From positions 1 to 56,647 of the forward strand of contig NZ_JAANAS010000037.1 in assembly GCF_011089875.1 (NCBI RefSeq): a stretch of 56,647 bases of DNA. The letters are read 5' to 3'. Numbering within the stretch: the stretch's first letter is position 1; each line of letters starts with the position of its first letter. Source of the DNA: Psychroflexus maritimus (GTDB taxonomy: Bacteria > Bacteroidota > Bacteroidia > Flavobacteriales > Flavobacteriaceae). The notes under the pieces are model-generated. The model was not told the origin of the DNA, ran no database searches, and worked only from the letters and a program-made list of their open reading frames with translations. Positions 1 to 6,769 of this stretch are shown piece after piece. A program made the position numbers and the translations under genes.

Positions 1-3
1 AGG

Positions 4-22
4 GTGTAATTTGAACTCTGTC
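4..22 (+). repeat. Left terminal inverted repeat of the IS256-family element
   Basis: Nineteen bases match the reverse complement of 1294-1312 with one mismatch (G for A at the twelfth base or so of the arm). The three bases before it may belong to the element or to the target. Confidence 0.8.
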
Positions 23-61
23 TAAAATTTATTAAATTAAACCTTTAAAATTTAGATAGAG

Positions 62-1282
62 ATGAAAAAAGTAGAACAATCCGAATTAGAACAAAAAATA
101 TTAGACCAATTTTTGTCAGGCAAAAATTTATTTGGAGAAGACGGAGCTTTGGCTCCCTTATTAAAAAATGTTTTAGACAAGGCTTTACAAGCCGAGATGG
201 AGAACCATTTGAATGAATCAGAGCGAAGCTCTGGCAACAAGCGCAACGGACTAAAAACTAAAACAGTAAAGAGTAGTTTGGGTAATTTTGAATTAGAAGT
301 ACCCCAAGATCGTAACAGTAACTTTGAACCTGAAATAGTGAAGAAACGTCAAACTGTTTTAGCTGATCAATTAGCCGATAAAATTATTGGTTTATATGGT
401 TTAGGTATGAGTTACAGAGACATCTCTTCTCACATTAAAGAGATGTATGATACAGAGGTATCGCATAGTGTTTTAAGTCAGATTACCGATAGAATAATAC
501 CTGAGATTAAACGATGGCAAAATCGTCCTTTAGAATCGATGTACTGCATTGTTTGGTTAGATGCAATGCACTACAAAGTAAAAGTGGATGGACTCATAAA
601 GAGCAAAGCTCTTTATAACGTGCTTGGAGTAAACAAAAATGGCTACAAAGAAGTTTTAGGTATTTATTTATCCGAGAGTGAAGGAGCTAACTTCTGGTTA
701 AGTGTTTTAACAGATTTAAATAATCGTGGATTACAGGATATTTTAATTGCTTGTACAGACAACCTAAAAGGCTTTAGTGAAGCTATTTTAAGTGTATTTC
801 CAAAGACTGAAATACAGAAACGTGTTATACATCAGATTAGAAATTCCCTAAAGTACATAGCCTCTAAAGACAAAAAAGACTTTATGAAAGACCTGAAAGA
901 GGTCTATAGAGCAGATACCAAGGATTTAGCAGAAGAAGCTTTAAAAGCACTCGAAGAGAAGTGGGTACAGAAATACCCTTTAGTGATAGAAAGCTGGAAA
1001 AACAACTGGGAAGAACTCAGTACCTATTTTCAATATACTAAGCCAATACGTAAGCTTATTTACACGACAAACACCGTAGAGGGTTATCATCGCCAAGTAA
1101 GAAAAGTAACAAAAACAAAAGATGCATTCCCAACTGATATGGCTCTTCTAAAGATAGTTTACTTAGCTACAATGAATATACAAAAAAAGTGGAAAGCACC
1201 ACTGCACAATTGGAGTTTGACGATTCAACAATTATATATTAAATTTGGCAACAGAATCCCATTGGATTTGGAACTTCGTTAA
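62..1282 (+). CDS. IS256-family (mutator-type) transposase
   Basis: This 406-residue protein moves the surrounding insertion sequence by DDE chemistry. The catalytic triad can be read: Asp167 in VWLDAMH, Asp233 in ACTDNLKG and Glu340 in TTNTVEGYHRQVRK, with the usual large helical insertion between the second Asp and the Glu. The N-terminal part (about 1-150) has the helical DNA-binding region with YRDISSHIKEMY. Length is normal for the family (about 390-420) and there is no frameshift or internal stop, so the gene is probably active. The ATG at 62 follows the left inverted repeat by about 40 bases. Confidence 0.93.
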   Translation: MKKVEQSELEQKILDQFLSGKNLFGEDGALAPLLKNVLDKALQAEMENHLNESERSSGNKRNGLKTKTVKSSLGNFELEVPQDRNSNFEPEIVKKRQTVLADQLADKIIGLYGLGMSYRDISSHIKEMYDTEVSHSVLSQITDRIIPEIKRWQNRPLESMYCIVWLDAMHYKVKVDGLIKSKALYNVLGVNKNGYKEVLGIYLSESEGANFWLSVLTDLNNRGLQDILIACTDNLKGFSEAILSVFPKTEIQKRVIHQIRNSLKYIASKDKKDFMKDLKEVYRADTKDLAEEALKALEEKWVQKYPLVIESWKNNWEELSTYFQYTKPIRKLIYTTNTVEGYHRQVRKVTKTKDAFPTDMALLKIVYLATMNIQKKWKAPLHNWSLTIQQLYIKFGNRIPLDLELR

Positions 1283-1293
1283 CGAAAAAATCG

Positions 1294-1312
1294 GACAGAG
1301 TTTAAATTACAC
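1294..1312 (+). repeat. Right terminal inverted repeat of the IS256-family element
   Basis: Reads as the reverse complement of the left terminal repeat at 4-22 with one mismatch. It begins 12 bases after the transposase stop codon. Confidence 0.8.
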
Positions 1313-1324
1313 TCCCTAATTAAG

Positions 1325-1364
1325 CACAAAAAAATGCCGTTTTACACTTGGTAAAACGGCATTT
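1325..1364 (-). terminator. Rho-independent terminator of the ribosomal operon (after tsf)
   Basis: A perfect 14-bp stem (1332-1345 with 1351-1364) closes a 5-base loop. On the minus strand the stem is followed by a run of seven T. It lies 22 bases past the tsf stop codon, so it ends the rplM-rpsI-rpsB-tsf transcript. Confidence 0.92.
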
Positions 1365-1385
1365 ACAATGTTAGTTGATTTAGTT

Positions 1386-2213
1386 TTAACCTAAAGCAAC
1401 TCTTTCAAAAGCAACTACTTCAACATCTTTACCAAGTTCAGCTTGAACGTGTTTAGCAACTGTTGTTTTGTTATCTTTGATAAAAGCTTGGTTAACTAAC
1501 GTATTGTCTTTAAAATATCTGTTGATTTTTCCAACAACAATTTTATCCAACATTTCTTCAGGTTTCCCTTCTTGTCTTAACTGATCTTTAGCTATTTCTG
1601 TTTCTTTGTCTATAGTTTCTTGATCAACTTCACTTTCATTAAGTGCAATAGGATTCATAGCAGCAGCTTGCATAGCAACTTCTTTAGCTACTACTTCTGC
1701 TCCTTCTGCTTTTTTGTTTAGACCGGTTACAACACCAATTTTGTTGCCTGCGTGAATGTAGAAACCTACAAATGGAGCTTCTAATGTTCGGAAGTCACCA
1801 ATTTCAATTTTTTCACCAATAACGCCTGTTTGCTCAATAAGTTTTTCTTGAACTGTGATGCCTTCATAACTAGCCGCCAATAACTCTTCTTTAGTGTTTA
1901 CACCTAATGCAAGTTCTGCAAAGTCGTTGGCTAATTTAACAAATGAATCATTTTTTGCTACGAAATCAGTTTCGCAATTCAAAGAGACTACAACACCTTT
2001 GTTAGCTTCACTGTTTACTTTTGCAATTACAGCACCTTCAGAAGAATCTCTATCGGCTCTTTTTGCGGCTACTTTTTGGCCTTTCTTACGAAGCACCTCT
2101 ACGGCCTTATCAAAATCGCCCTCAGCTTCAACTAGGGCTTTTTTACAGTCCATCATACCGGCACCGGTACTTTTTCTTAATTTGTTTACTTCTGCTGCAG
2201 TTATTTTTGCCAT
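1386..2213 (-). CDS. tsf: Translation elongation factor Ts
   Basis: EF-Ts (275 residues) is the cytoplasmic nucleotide exchange factor that recycles EF-Tu from GDP to GTP. The N-terminal UBA-like domain carries the first family signature, LRKSTGAGMMDCKKAL (residues 12-27), and the second signature region is seen as NCETDFVAKND near residues 80-90, followed by the dimerisation core. Length matches other bacterial EF-Ts proteins. It is the last gene of the rplM-rpsI-rpsB-tsf cluster and lies 59 bases after rpsB; a terminator-like hairpin sits in that gap, so part of the transcripts may stop before tsf. Confidence 0.98.
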   Translation of the reverse strand: MAKITAAEVNKLRKSTGAGMMDCKKALVEAEGDFDKAVEVLRKKGQKVAAKRADRDSSEGAVIAKVNSEANKGVVVSLNCETDFVAKNDSFVKLANDFAELALGVNTKEELLAASYEGITVQEKLIEQTGVIGEKIEIGDFRTLEAPFVGFYIHAGNKIGVVTGLNKKAEGAEVVAKEVAMQAAAMNPIALNESEVDQETIDKETEIAKDQLRQEGKPEEMLDKIVVGKINRYFKDNTLVNQAFIKDNKTTVAKHVQAELGKDVEVVAFERVALG

Positions 2214-2226
2214 TTTAATTTTATTT

Positions 2227-2258
2227 AAAAAGAGAGCATTCTCAAAAAGAATGCTCTC
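2227..2258 (-). terminator. Terminator-like hairpin between rpsB and tsf
   Basis: A perfect 11-bp stem (2232-2242 with 2248-2258) with a 5-base loop is followed on the minus strand by TTTTT. It fills the rpsB-tsf gap and ends 13 bases before the tsf start codon. It could act as a partial terminator that lowers tsf relative to rpsB, or as a 3'-end processing site for the rpsB message. The structure is seen directly; the role is inferred. Confidence 0.7.
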
Positions 2259-2272
2259 AAGTTATTTAAAGA

Positions 2273-3034
2273 TTAAGCTTCCTTAGTAGCTTCTTTTTCT
2301 TCTACTTTTTCTTCTTTTTTCTTTTCTTTACTTTCTTTGCTTTCTTTTCTAGCTTCAAGCCCACCAACAATTGCATCGGCTACATAACCTACAATTTTGT
2401 TAATTGATTTAGAGGCATCATCATTAGAAGGAATGGGGTAATCTACCTCTCTTGGATCGGAGTTGGTATCTACCATAGCAAAAATAGGAATGTTTAATTT
2501 TTTAGCTTCCTTAATAGCAATGTGTTCTCTAAGTGTATCAACAACAAATATTGCGCTTGGCAATCTGTTCATTTCTGAAATAGAACCTAAGTTTTTTTCT
2601 AATTTTTCGCGTAAACGATTTACTTGTAAACGTTCTTTTTTAGAAAGGGAGTTGAAAGTTCCATCTTTTTTCATGCGGTCTATAGCTGCCATTTTTTTAA
2701 CCGATTTTCTAATGGTTACAAAGTTGGTTAACATACCACCTGGCCAACGCTCAGTGATATAAGGCATTTTTGCACGCTTGGCGTGTTCTGCTACAATTTC
2801 TTTAGCTTGTTTTTTGGTTGCAACAAACAAAATATTTCTACCTGAGGCAGCAATTTTTGCTAAAGCAGTGCTTGCTTCTTCTAATTTTGCAACTGACTTG
2901 TAAAGGTTAATGATATGGATTCCGTTACGTTCCATGTAAACGTAAGGAGCCATATTAGGATTCCATCTTCTGGTTAAGTGCCCAAAATGCACTCCAGCGT
3001 CAAGTAATTCTTTTACTTCTATATGATTTGCCAT
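2273..3034 (-). CDS. rpsB: 30S ribosomal protein S2
   Basis: S2 (253 residues) is a late-binding protein of the small ribosomal subunit. The N-terminus (LLDAGVHFGHLTRRWNP) and the signature PSAIFVVDTLREHIAIKEA, followed by PIFAMVDTNSDPREVDYPIP, are diagnostic. The last 25 or so residues form a Lys/Glu-rich tail (KESKEKKKEEKVEEKE) that extends beyond the folded domain, as is common in Bacteroidota. The gene is the third of the rplM-rpsI-rpsB-tsf cluster and is preceded by a 177-base gap that is long for an operon and contains structured RNA, suggesting separate control. Confidence 0.98.
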   Translation of the reverse strand: MANHIEVKELLDAGVHFGHLTRRWNPNMAPYVYMERNGIHIINLYKSVAKLEEASTALAKIAASGRNILFVATKKQAKEIVAEHAKRAKMPYITERWPGGMLTNFVTIRKSVKKMAAIDRMKKDGTFNSLSKKERLQVNRLREKLEKNLGSISEMNRLPSAIFVVDTLREHIAIKEAKKLNIPIFAMVDTNSDPREVDYPIPSNDDASKSINKIVGYVADAIVGGLEARKESKESKEKKKEEKVEEKEATKEA

Positions 3035-3071
3035 TTTTTGTAATAGTTTACGTTCTGTTGAGATAGCAACA

Positions 3072-3138
3072 AATAAGTGGCGAGTTTCCCTCGGCCTTAT
3101 TCATTTAGATGCTAAACTAACTTCCGAACAATGCGGAA
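3072..3138 (-). promoter_or_regulatory. Candidate structured 5' leader of rpsB
   Basis: The rpsI-rpsB gap contains two hairpins on the minus strand. One (3072-3101) has outer arms AATAAG/CTTATT, an inner CGAG/CTCG stem and a GGAAA loop. The other (3122-3138) has a TTCCG/CGGAA stem with a 7-base loop. They lie 38-104 bases before the rpsB start, the position of an autoregulatory ribosomal-protein leader. S2 is known to control its own operon in other bacteria; that this element does so is inference. Confidence 0.45.
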
Positions 3139-3211
3139 TAACAACAAAATTTCAAATTGAACTTTAATTTTATTAATTGATTCAGGTAACCTGAATACCA
3201 ATCTCTTCCGA

Positions 3212-3598
3212 TTAACGCTTTGAGAATTGGAATTTTTTACGCGCTTTCTTCTGACCGAATTTCTTACGTTCAACCATTCTTGGGTCTCTAGTAAGTAAAC
3301 CTTCTGGCTTTAACTTTAAACGGTTTTCAGCATCAATATGACATAATGCTCTAGAAATAGCTAAGCGAATTGCTTCTGCTTGACCTGTGATTCCACCACC
3401 AACTACATTTACCTTTACGTCATAGCTTCCTTCACTTTCCGTTAATAAAAATGGTTGATTTAATTTGTAAACCAATTGGTCTGTGCAAAAATATTCTTTC
3501 GCACTTTTCCCGTTAATGTTGAATTTTCCTTCTCCTTGAGTTAGGTAAATTCTTGCTACAGAGGTTTTTCTACGACCTATCTTGTGAATTGTATCCAT
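3212..3598 (-). CDS. rpsI: 30S ribosomal protein S9
   Basis: S9 (128 residues) binds 16S rRNA in the head of the small subunit, with its C-terminal tail reaching the P-site tRNA. The sequence shows IGRRKTSVARIYL at the N-terminus, VVGGGITGQAEAIRLAISRAL in the middle, and the basic C-terminal tail ending in the invariant SKR. Its ATG directly follows the rplM stop codon with no gap, consistent with translational coupling in the classic rplM-rpsI pair. Confidence 0.98.
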   Translation of the reverse strand: MDTIHKIGRRKTSVARIYLTQGEGKFNINGKSAKEYFCTDQLVYKLNQPFLLTESEGSYDVKVNVVGGGITGQAEAIRLAISRALCHIDAENRLKLKPEGLLTRDPRMVERKKFGQKKARKKFQFSKR

Positions 3599-4054
3599 TT
3601 ACACTAGTTCGTTTAAATTAATAACTTCTGGTTTTTGAGCCTCCATTCCGTGCTCTGCATCCAATACAACTTTTAAGTTTCTAAATAATTTAGCACCTAA
3701 TTTGTTTTTTGGAAGCATCCCCTTTACTGATTTTTCAATTAATCTAGCTGGGCCTTTAGCAAACATTTCTGTTGCTGTCATCTCTCTTTGTCCACCTGGG
3801 TAGCCTGTGTAACGAATGTACTTTTTAGAGTTCCACTTATCACCAGATAATTCAACCTTGTTGGCGTTGGTAACAACTACATTGTCTCCACAATCAACGT
3901 GAGGGGTGAAATCTGGCTTGTGTTTTCCTCTTAAGTACTGCGCAACAACAGAAGCCACTCGTCCAAGCGATTGTCCTTCTGCGTCTATTACAACCCACTT
4001 TTTATTTACTGTTTGTGAGTTGGCAGACACGGTTTTGTAACTTAATGTATCCAC
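3599..4054 (-). CDS. rplM: 50S ribosomal protein L13
   Basis: L13 (151 residues) is an early assembly protein of the large ribosomal subunit. Diagnostic stretches are KWVVIDAEGQSLGRVAS, LRGKHKPDFTPHVDCGD and AVKGMLPKN-type MLPKNKLGAKLFRNLKV. The start codon is GTG at 4054-4052; no in-frame ATG precedes the conserved region. It is the first gene of the operon, and a strong promoter and a short hairpin leader lie just upstream. Confidence 0.97.
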   Translation of the reverse strand: MDTLSYKTVSANSQTVNKKWVVIDAEGQSLGRVASVVAQYLRGKHKPDFTPHVDCGDNVVVTNANKVELSGDKWNSKKYIRYTGYPGGQREMTATEMFAKGPARLIEKSVKGMLPKNKLGAKLFRNLKVVLDAEHGMEAQKPEVINLNELV

Positions 4055-4085
4055 ACTTTTTACTTTTTAATTAAACATTCCTTTT

Positions 4086-4101
4086 CTTGAAAAATTTCAA
4101 G
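4086..4101 (-). promoter_or_regulatory. Hairpin at the 5' end of the rplM message
   Basis: A perfect CTTGAAA-TT-TTTCAAG hairpin begins about where transcription should start from the promoter at 4106-4135, so the mRNA would begin with a stem. It may protect the 5' end or take part in control of L13 synthesis. A two-base loop is too tight, so the real stem is probably 6 bp. Confidence 0.4.
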
Positions 4102-4105
4102 GGTG

Positions 4106-4135
4106 CAAATGTACGATTATTAATTTTATTTTCAA
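4106..4135 (-). promoter_or_regulatory. Promoter of the rplM-rpsI-rpsB-tsf operon
   Basis: On the minus strand there is TTG (4135-4133), a 19-base spacer and TACATTTG (4113-4106), a full match to the Bacteroidota pattern TTG-N19-TAnnTTTG. It lies about 50 bases before the rplM start. Confidence 0.75.
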
Positions 4136-4284
4136 GTCTTTGTAGTAGAATTTTATTTCACACAATGTCAATGCTTTATTCCTCTTAAATCCGCAAACAT
4201 ATATATTGATGAATAACGGATTAATTTGTATAAAGTTCTTGTCTTATTTTATAAATTTAGAGTGATTATAATCGAATTCAGGGT

Positions 4285-4456
4285 ATAATACCAATTTAAC
4301 CATCAAATGACCCTATTTAGCTTATTCATTTTCCCATATATTTCCTTGTTCACAATTTCCGTCCCGTACGTACAGGATGCAAATTATTCACAGCCTTATA
4401 TATGAAAAAAGCAATTTCGCTCTCTTAACGACAATTAATAGTAAAATTGGTATTAT
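4285..4456. repeat. MITE-like repeat, complete copy (about 172 bp)
   Basis: The element is bounded by 13-base inverted termini, ATAATACCAATTT at 4285-4297 and its reverse complement at 4444-4456. It encodes no protein. Inside is an imperfect palindrome (4362-4377, TCCCGTACGTACAGGA). From about 4326 to 4455 it matches, in reverse complement, the sequence from 56519 to the end of the window with few changes. Non-coding, flanked by inverted termini and dispersed: this is the form of a MITE or similar non-autonomous repeat; no parental transposase is seen. Confidence 0.75.
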
Positions 4457-4783
4457 TTGATACATGGTTTTAAAAGTAGGTGTAAAAGTTTTTAGCATTG
4501 CAGTTATTATCATAAAACGGCAATTTTGATTTAAGAAGGAAAAGGCTAAACGTTTCCCTCCAAAATCATTATTTATCACATCAAATTTTTTTTATTTCCA
4601 TCTCTCTGATTGTAATATTCAATAACTTGCTTTTCAGAAGAATAAAAAAAAAGTAAAATTTTCTTAGTTCAAGCTACTAAGAGAAGTCTTTTTTCTTAGT
4701 AACTTAGATTAACATATCAGCGGTTGTGAATTTAAGTTGATATAAGAATTTCGAAAAAATGATTTCATGTTAAAAAATTGAAA

Positions 4784-4791
4784 TACTTTTG
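4784..4791 (+). promoter_or_regulatory. -7 element of dxs
   Basis: TACTTTTG fits the TAnnTTTG consensus and ends only 4 bases before the dxs ATG, so the message is probably leaderless or nearly so. No clear TTG is seen 19 bases upstream. Confidence 0.55.
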
Positions 4792-4795
4792 CGTT

Positions 4796-6574
4796 ATGAG
4801 TTATCCATTTTTAAGTAAAATCAATGAGCCTAGTCAGCTAAAGCAATTCAACCTTGAAGAACTCCGCTTACTAAAGGAGGAATTGAGAGCTTTTATCATT
4901 GATGTAGTTTCTACTAAAGAAGGACATTTAGGCGCTAGTTTAGGCGTGGTTGAACTAACTCTAGCTTTACATTATGTATTTCACACACCCAACGACCTTT
5001 TGGTTTGGGATGTTGGTCACCAAGCTTATGGCCATAAAATCTTAACAGGAAGAAGGGATGTTTTTTTTACTAACCGACAAAAAAATGGAATTTCAGGATT
5101 TCCTAAACGAAGCGAAAGTAAATTTGATGCTTTTGGCGTGGGACACAGCTCAACTTCAATTTCTGCAGCACTAGGAATGGCCATTGCTTCTCAATTAAAA
5201 GGCGATGTTAACAGGCAACATATTGCGGTGATTGGCGATGCGTCTATTGCTGCAGGAATGGCTTTTGAAGGACTGAACCACGCTGGCGTAACCAAGGCTA
5301 ATTTAATTGTTATTTTAAACGATAACGCCATAGGAATCGATCCTAGTGTAGGGGCGCTTAAAAATTACTTGACCAAAGCTAAAGTTGGTCATAAGCCTAA
5401 ACAAGATAATATTATTGAAGCCCTAAATTTCACCTATAAAGGCCCTGTAGATGGTCATGATTTACCAAGTTTAATAGCCGCCCTAGAAGAACTTAAAAGC
5501 AAAAAAGGCCCTCAGTTTTTACACGTTATCACCAAAAAGGGCAAAGGCCTGCAAAAAGCCGAAGAAAATCAAGTAAAATATCACGCACCAGGGAAATTCG
5601 ACAAAAATACAGGCGAACTTTTACCTAAAAATAACCAGGATTTACCGCCTAAATTTCAAGATGTTTTTGGACTGACTTTAGTAGAACTAGCCCAAAATAA
5701 CGAAAAAATTGTGGGCATTACTCCAGCCATGCCCACAGGGAGTTCGTTAAAATATATGATGCAAGCTTTTCCCGATCGCGCTTTTGATGTAGGCATTGCC
5801 GAGCAACATGCCGTGACTTTTGCAGCAGGTTTGGCCACTCAAGGTAAACGTGTTTTTTGTTCCATTTACTCTACGTTCTTACAACGCGCCATAGATCAAG
5901 TTATTCACGATGTGGCCTTACAAAATTTACCTGTTATTTTCTGTATAGATCGCGCTGGTTTAGTAGGAAACGACGGCGCGACCCACCACGGTGTTTTTGA
6001 TGTAGCCCTACTCAAAAGCATTCCTAATATAATTATTGCCAATCCAAGTAATGCCATCGATTTAAGAAACTTACTTTACACCGCTTCTTTGGGATTGAAT
6101 AACCCAATTGCTATTAGGTACCCACGAGGTAGGGGCGAAATTAAAGATTGGCAGCAGGCGTTCGAGAAAATTGAAATAGGAAAAGCAGTTGAATTAAAAC
6201 ATGGAAATCGACTCGCCATTCTCAATTTTGGTCATTTACTGCCTCAAGTTGAATCGGCTGTCAATTCACATCAACAAAAAGAAGAAATAGGCTTATACGA
6301 TATGCGTTTTGCGAAACCTTTAGACTTTGAAACACTAAACCAAATTTTCTCCACCTATCAGTACTTAATTACTGTTGAAGACGCTGCTGTGGAAGGCGGA
6401 TTTGGTCAATCTGTACAAGCCCTTGCGCAAGCTAAAGGTTTTACTGGAAAAATTGAAAAACTTGGCATTCCAGACTACTTTATCGACCACGGTAGTACGG
6501 AAGAGCTGCATGAAGAGGTAGGAATAAGTAGTACTCAGATTACGCAGAAAATTGATTTTTTATTAGATAAATAA
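4796..6574 (+). CDS. dxs: 1-deoxy-D-xylulose-5-phosphate synthase
   Basis: DXS (592 residues from this start) makes 1-deoxyxylulose 5-phosphate from pyruvate and glyceraldehyde 3-phosphate with thiamine diphosphate, the entry step of the MEP isoprenoid pathway. The cofactor-binding region GDASIAAGMAFEGLNHAG to NDN is clear, as are DVGHQAYGHKILTGR in the first domain and FDVGIAEQHAVTFAAGLA and the C-terminal transketolase-like domain. It is somewhat shorter than the E. coli enzyme (620). A TTG codon at 4778 would give an 18-base longer frame but overlaps the -7 element, so ATG at 4796 is preferred. It stands alone; the polyprenyl synthase at 14693 uses its downstream products. Confidence 0.95.
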   Translation: MSYPFLSKINEPSQLKQFNLEELRLLKEELRAFIIDVVSTKEGHLGASLGVVELTLALHYVFHTPNDLLVWDVGHQAYGHKILTGRRDVFFTNRQKNGISGFPKRSESKFDAFGVGHSSTSISAALGMAIASQLKGDVNRQHIAVIGDASIAAGMAFEGLNHAGVTKANLIVILNDNAIGIDPSVGALKNYLTKAKVGHKPKQDNIIEALNFTYKGPVDGHDLPSLIAALEELKSKKGPQFLHVITKKGKGLQKAEENQVKYHAPGKFDKNTGELLPKNNQDLPPKFQDVFGLTLVELAQNNEKIVGITPAMPTGSSLKYMMQAFPDRAFDVGIAEQHAVTFAAGLATQGKRVFCSIYSTFLQRAIDQVIHDVALQNLPVIFCIDRAGLVGNDGATHHGVFDVALLKSIPNIIIANPSNAIDLRNLLYTASLGLNNPIAIRYPRGRGEIKDWQQAFEKIEIGKAVELKHGNRLAILNFGHLLPQVESAVNSHQQKEEIGLYDMRFAKPLDFETLNQIFSTYQYLITVEDAAVEGGFGQSVQALAQAKGFTGKIEKLGIPDYFIDHGSTEELHEEVGISSTQITQKIDFLLDK

Positions 6575-6713
6575 GCATAGAAGATTAAATCATGTTGCTG
6601 TTTTAGTCCTTTACACACTTAGCGCCTTTGCAGTAAAACAAGTTGATGCTATATCATTAACCCTTTCACTTTTTTAAAGCTTAATCTTCACTAACAAGCT
6701 TTTAATCAAAAAC

Positions 6714-6744
6714 TTGCTTGGCCATTAAAATAATTGTACTTTTG
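6714..6744 (+). promoter_or_regulatory. Promoter of tig
   Basis: TTG (6714-6716), 20-base spacer, TACTTTTG (6737-6744): a full Bacteroidota-type promoter. The start codon is 25 bases downstream at 6770. Confidence 0.75.
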
Positions 6745-6769
6745 CAAATTCAAAAACAGAAGCTTACGT

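Larger units (their letters stand above)
1..1315 (+). mobile_element. IS256-family insertion sequence, apparently complete
   Basis: A single intact transposase gene lies between imperfect terminal inverted repeats. The left repeat (4-22) and the reverse complement of the right repeat (1294-1312) share GTGTAATTTRAACTCTGTC with one mismatch. The total length of about 1.3 kb is normal for the family. The left flank is cut by the window edge, so a target duplication (8-9 bp is usual) cannot be tested. The element sits between the tsf terminator and whatever lies to the left, so it disrupts no gene visible here. Confidence 0.88.
4055..4795. other. 740-base intergenic region between divergent rplM and dxs
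   Basis: This region holds the rplM promoter and leader hairpin (4086-4135), a MITE-like repeat (4285-4456), a hairpin of unknown role (4675-4701, 11-bp stem with one G-U pair) and the dxs -7 element (4784-4791). The rest is very AT-rich. A 63-codon reading frame on the minus strand (4388-4579) overlaps the repeat and has no coding character. No gene is seen. Confidence 0.75.

Noticed and set aside
3180-3196. ATTCAGGTTACCTGAAT palindrome after rpsI as a terminator
   Set aside because: The stem is short and not followed by a T run on the minus strand; it may be part of the rpsB leader but does not look like a terminator.
4388-4579. 63-codon reading frame on the minus strand between rplM and dxs
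   Set aside because: It overlaps the MITE-like repeat, has no homology-like features and no promoter element; the repeat itself explains the sequence.
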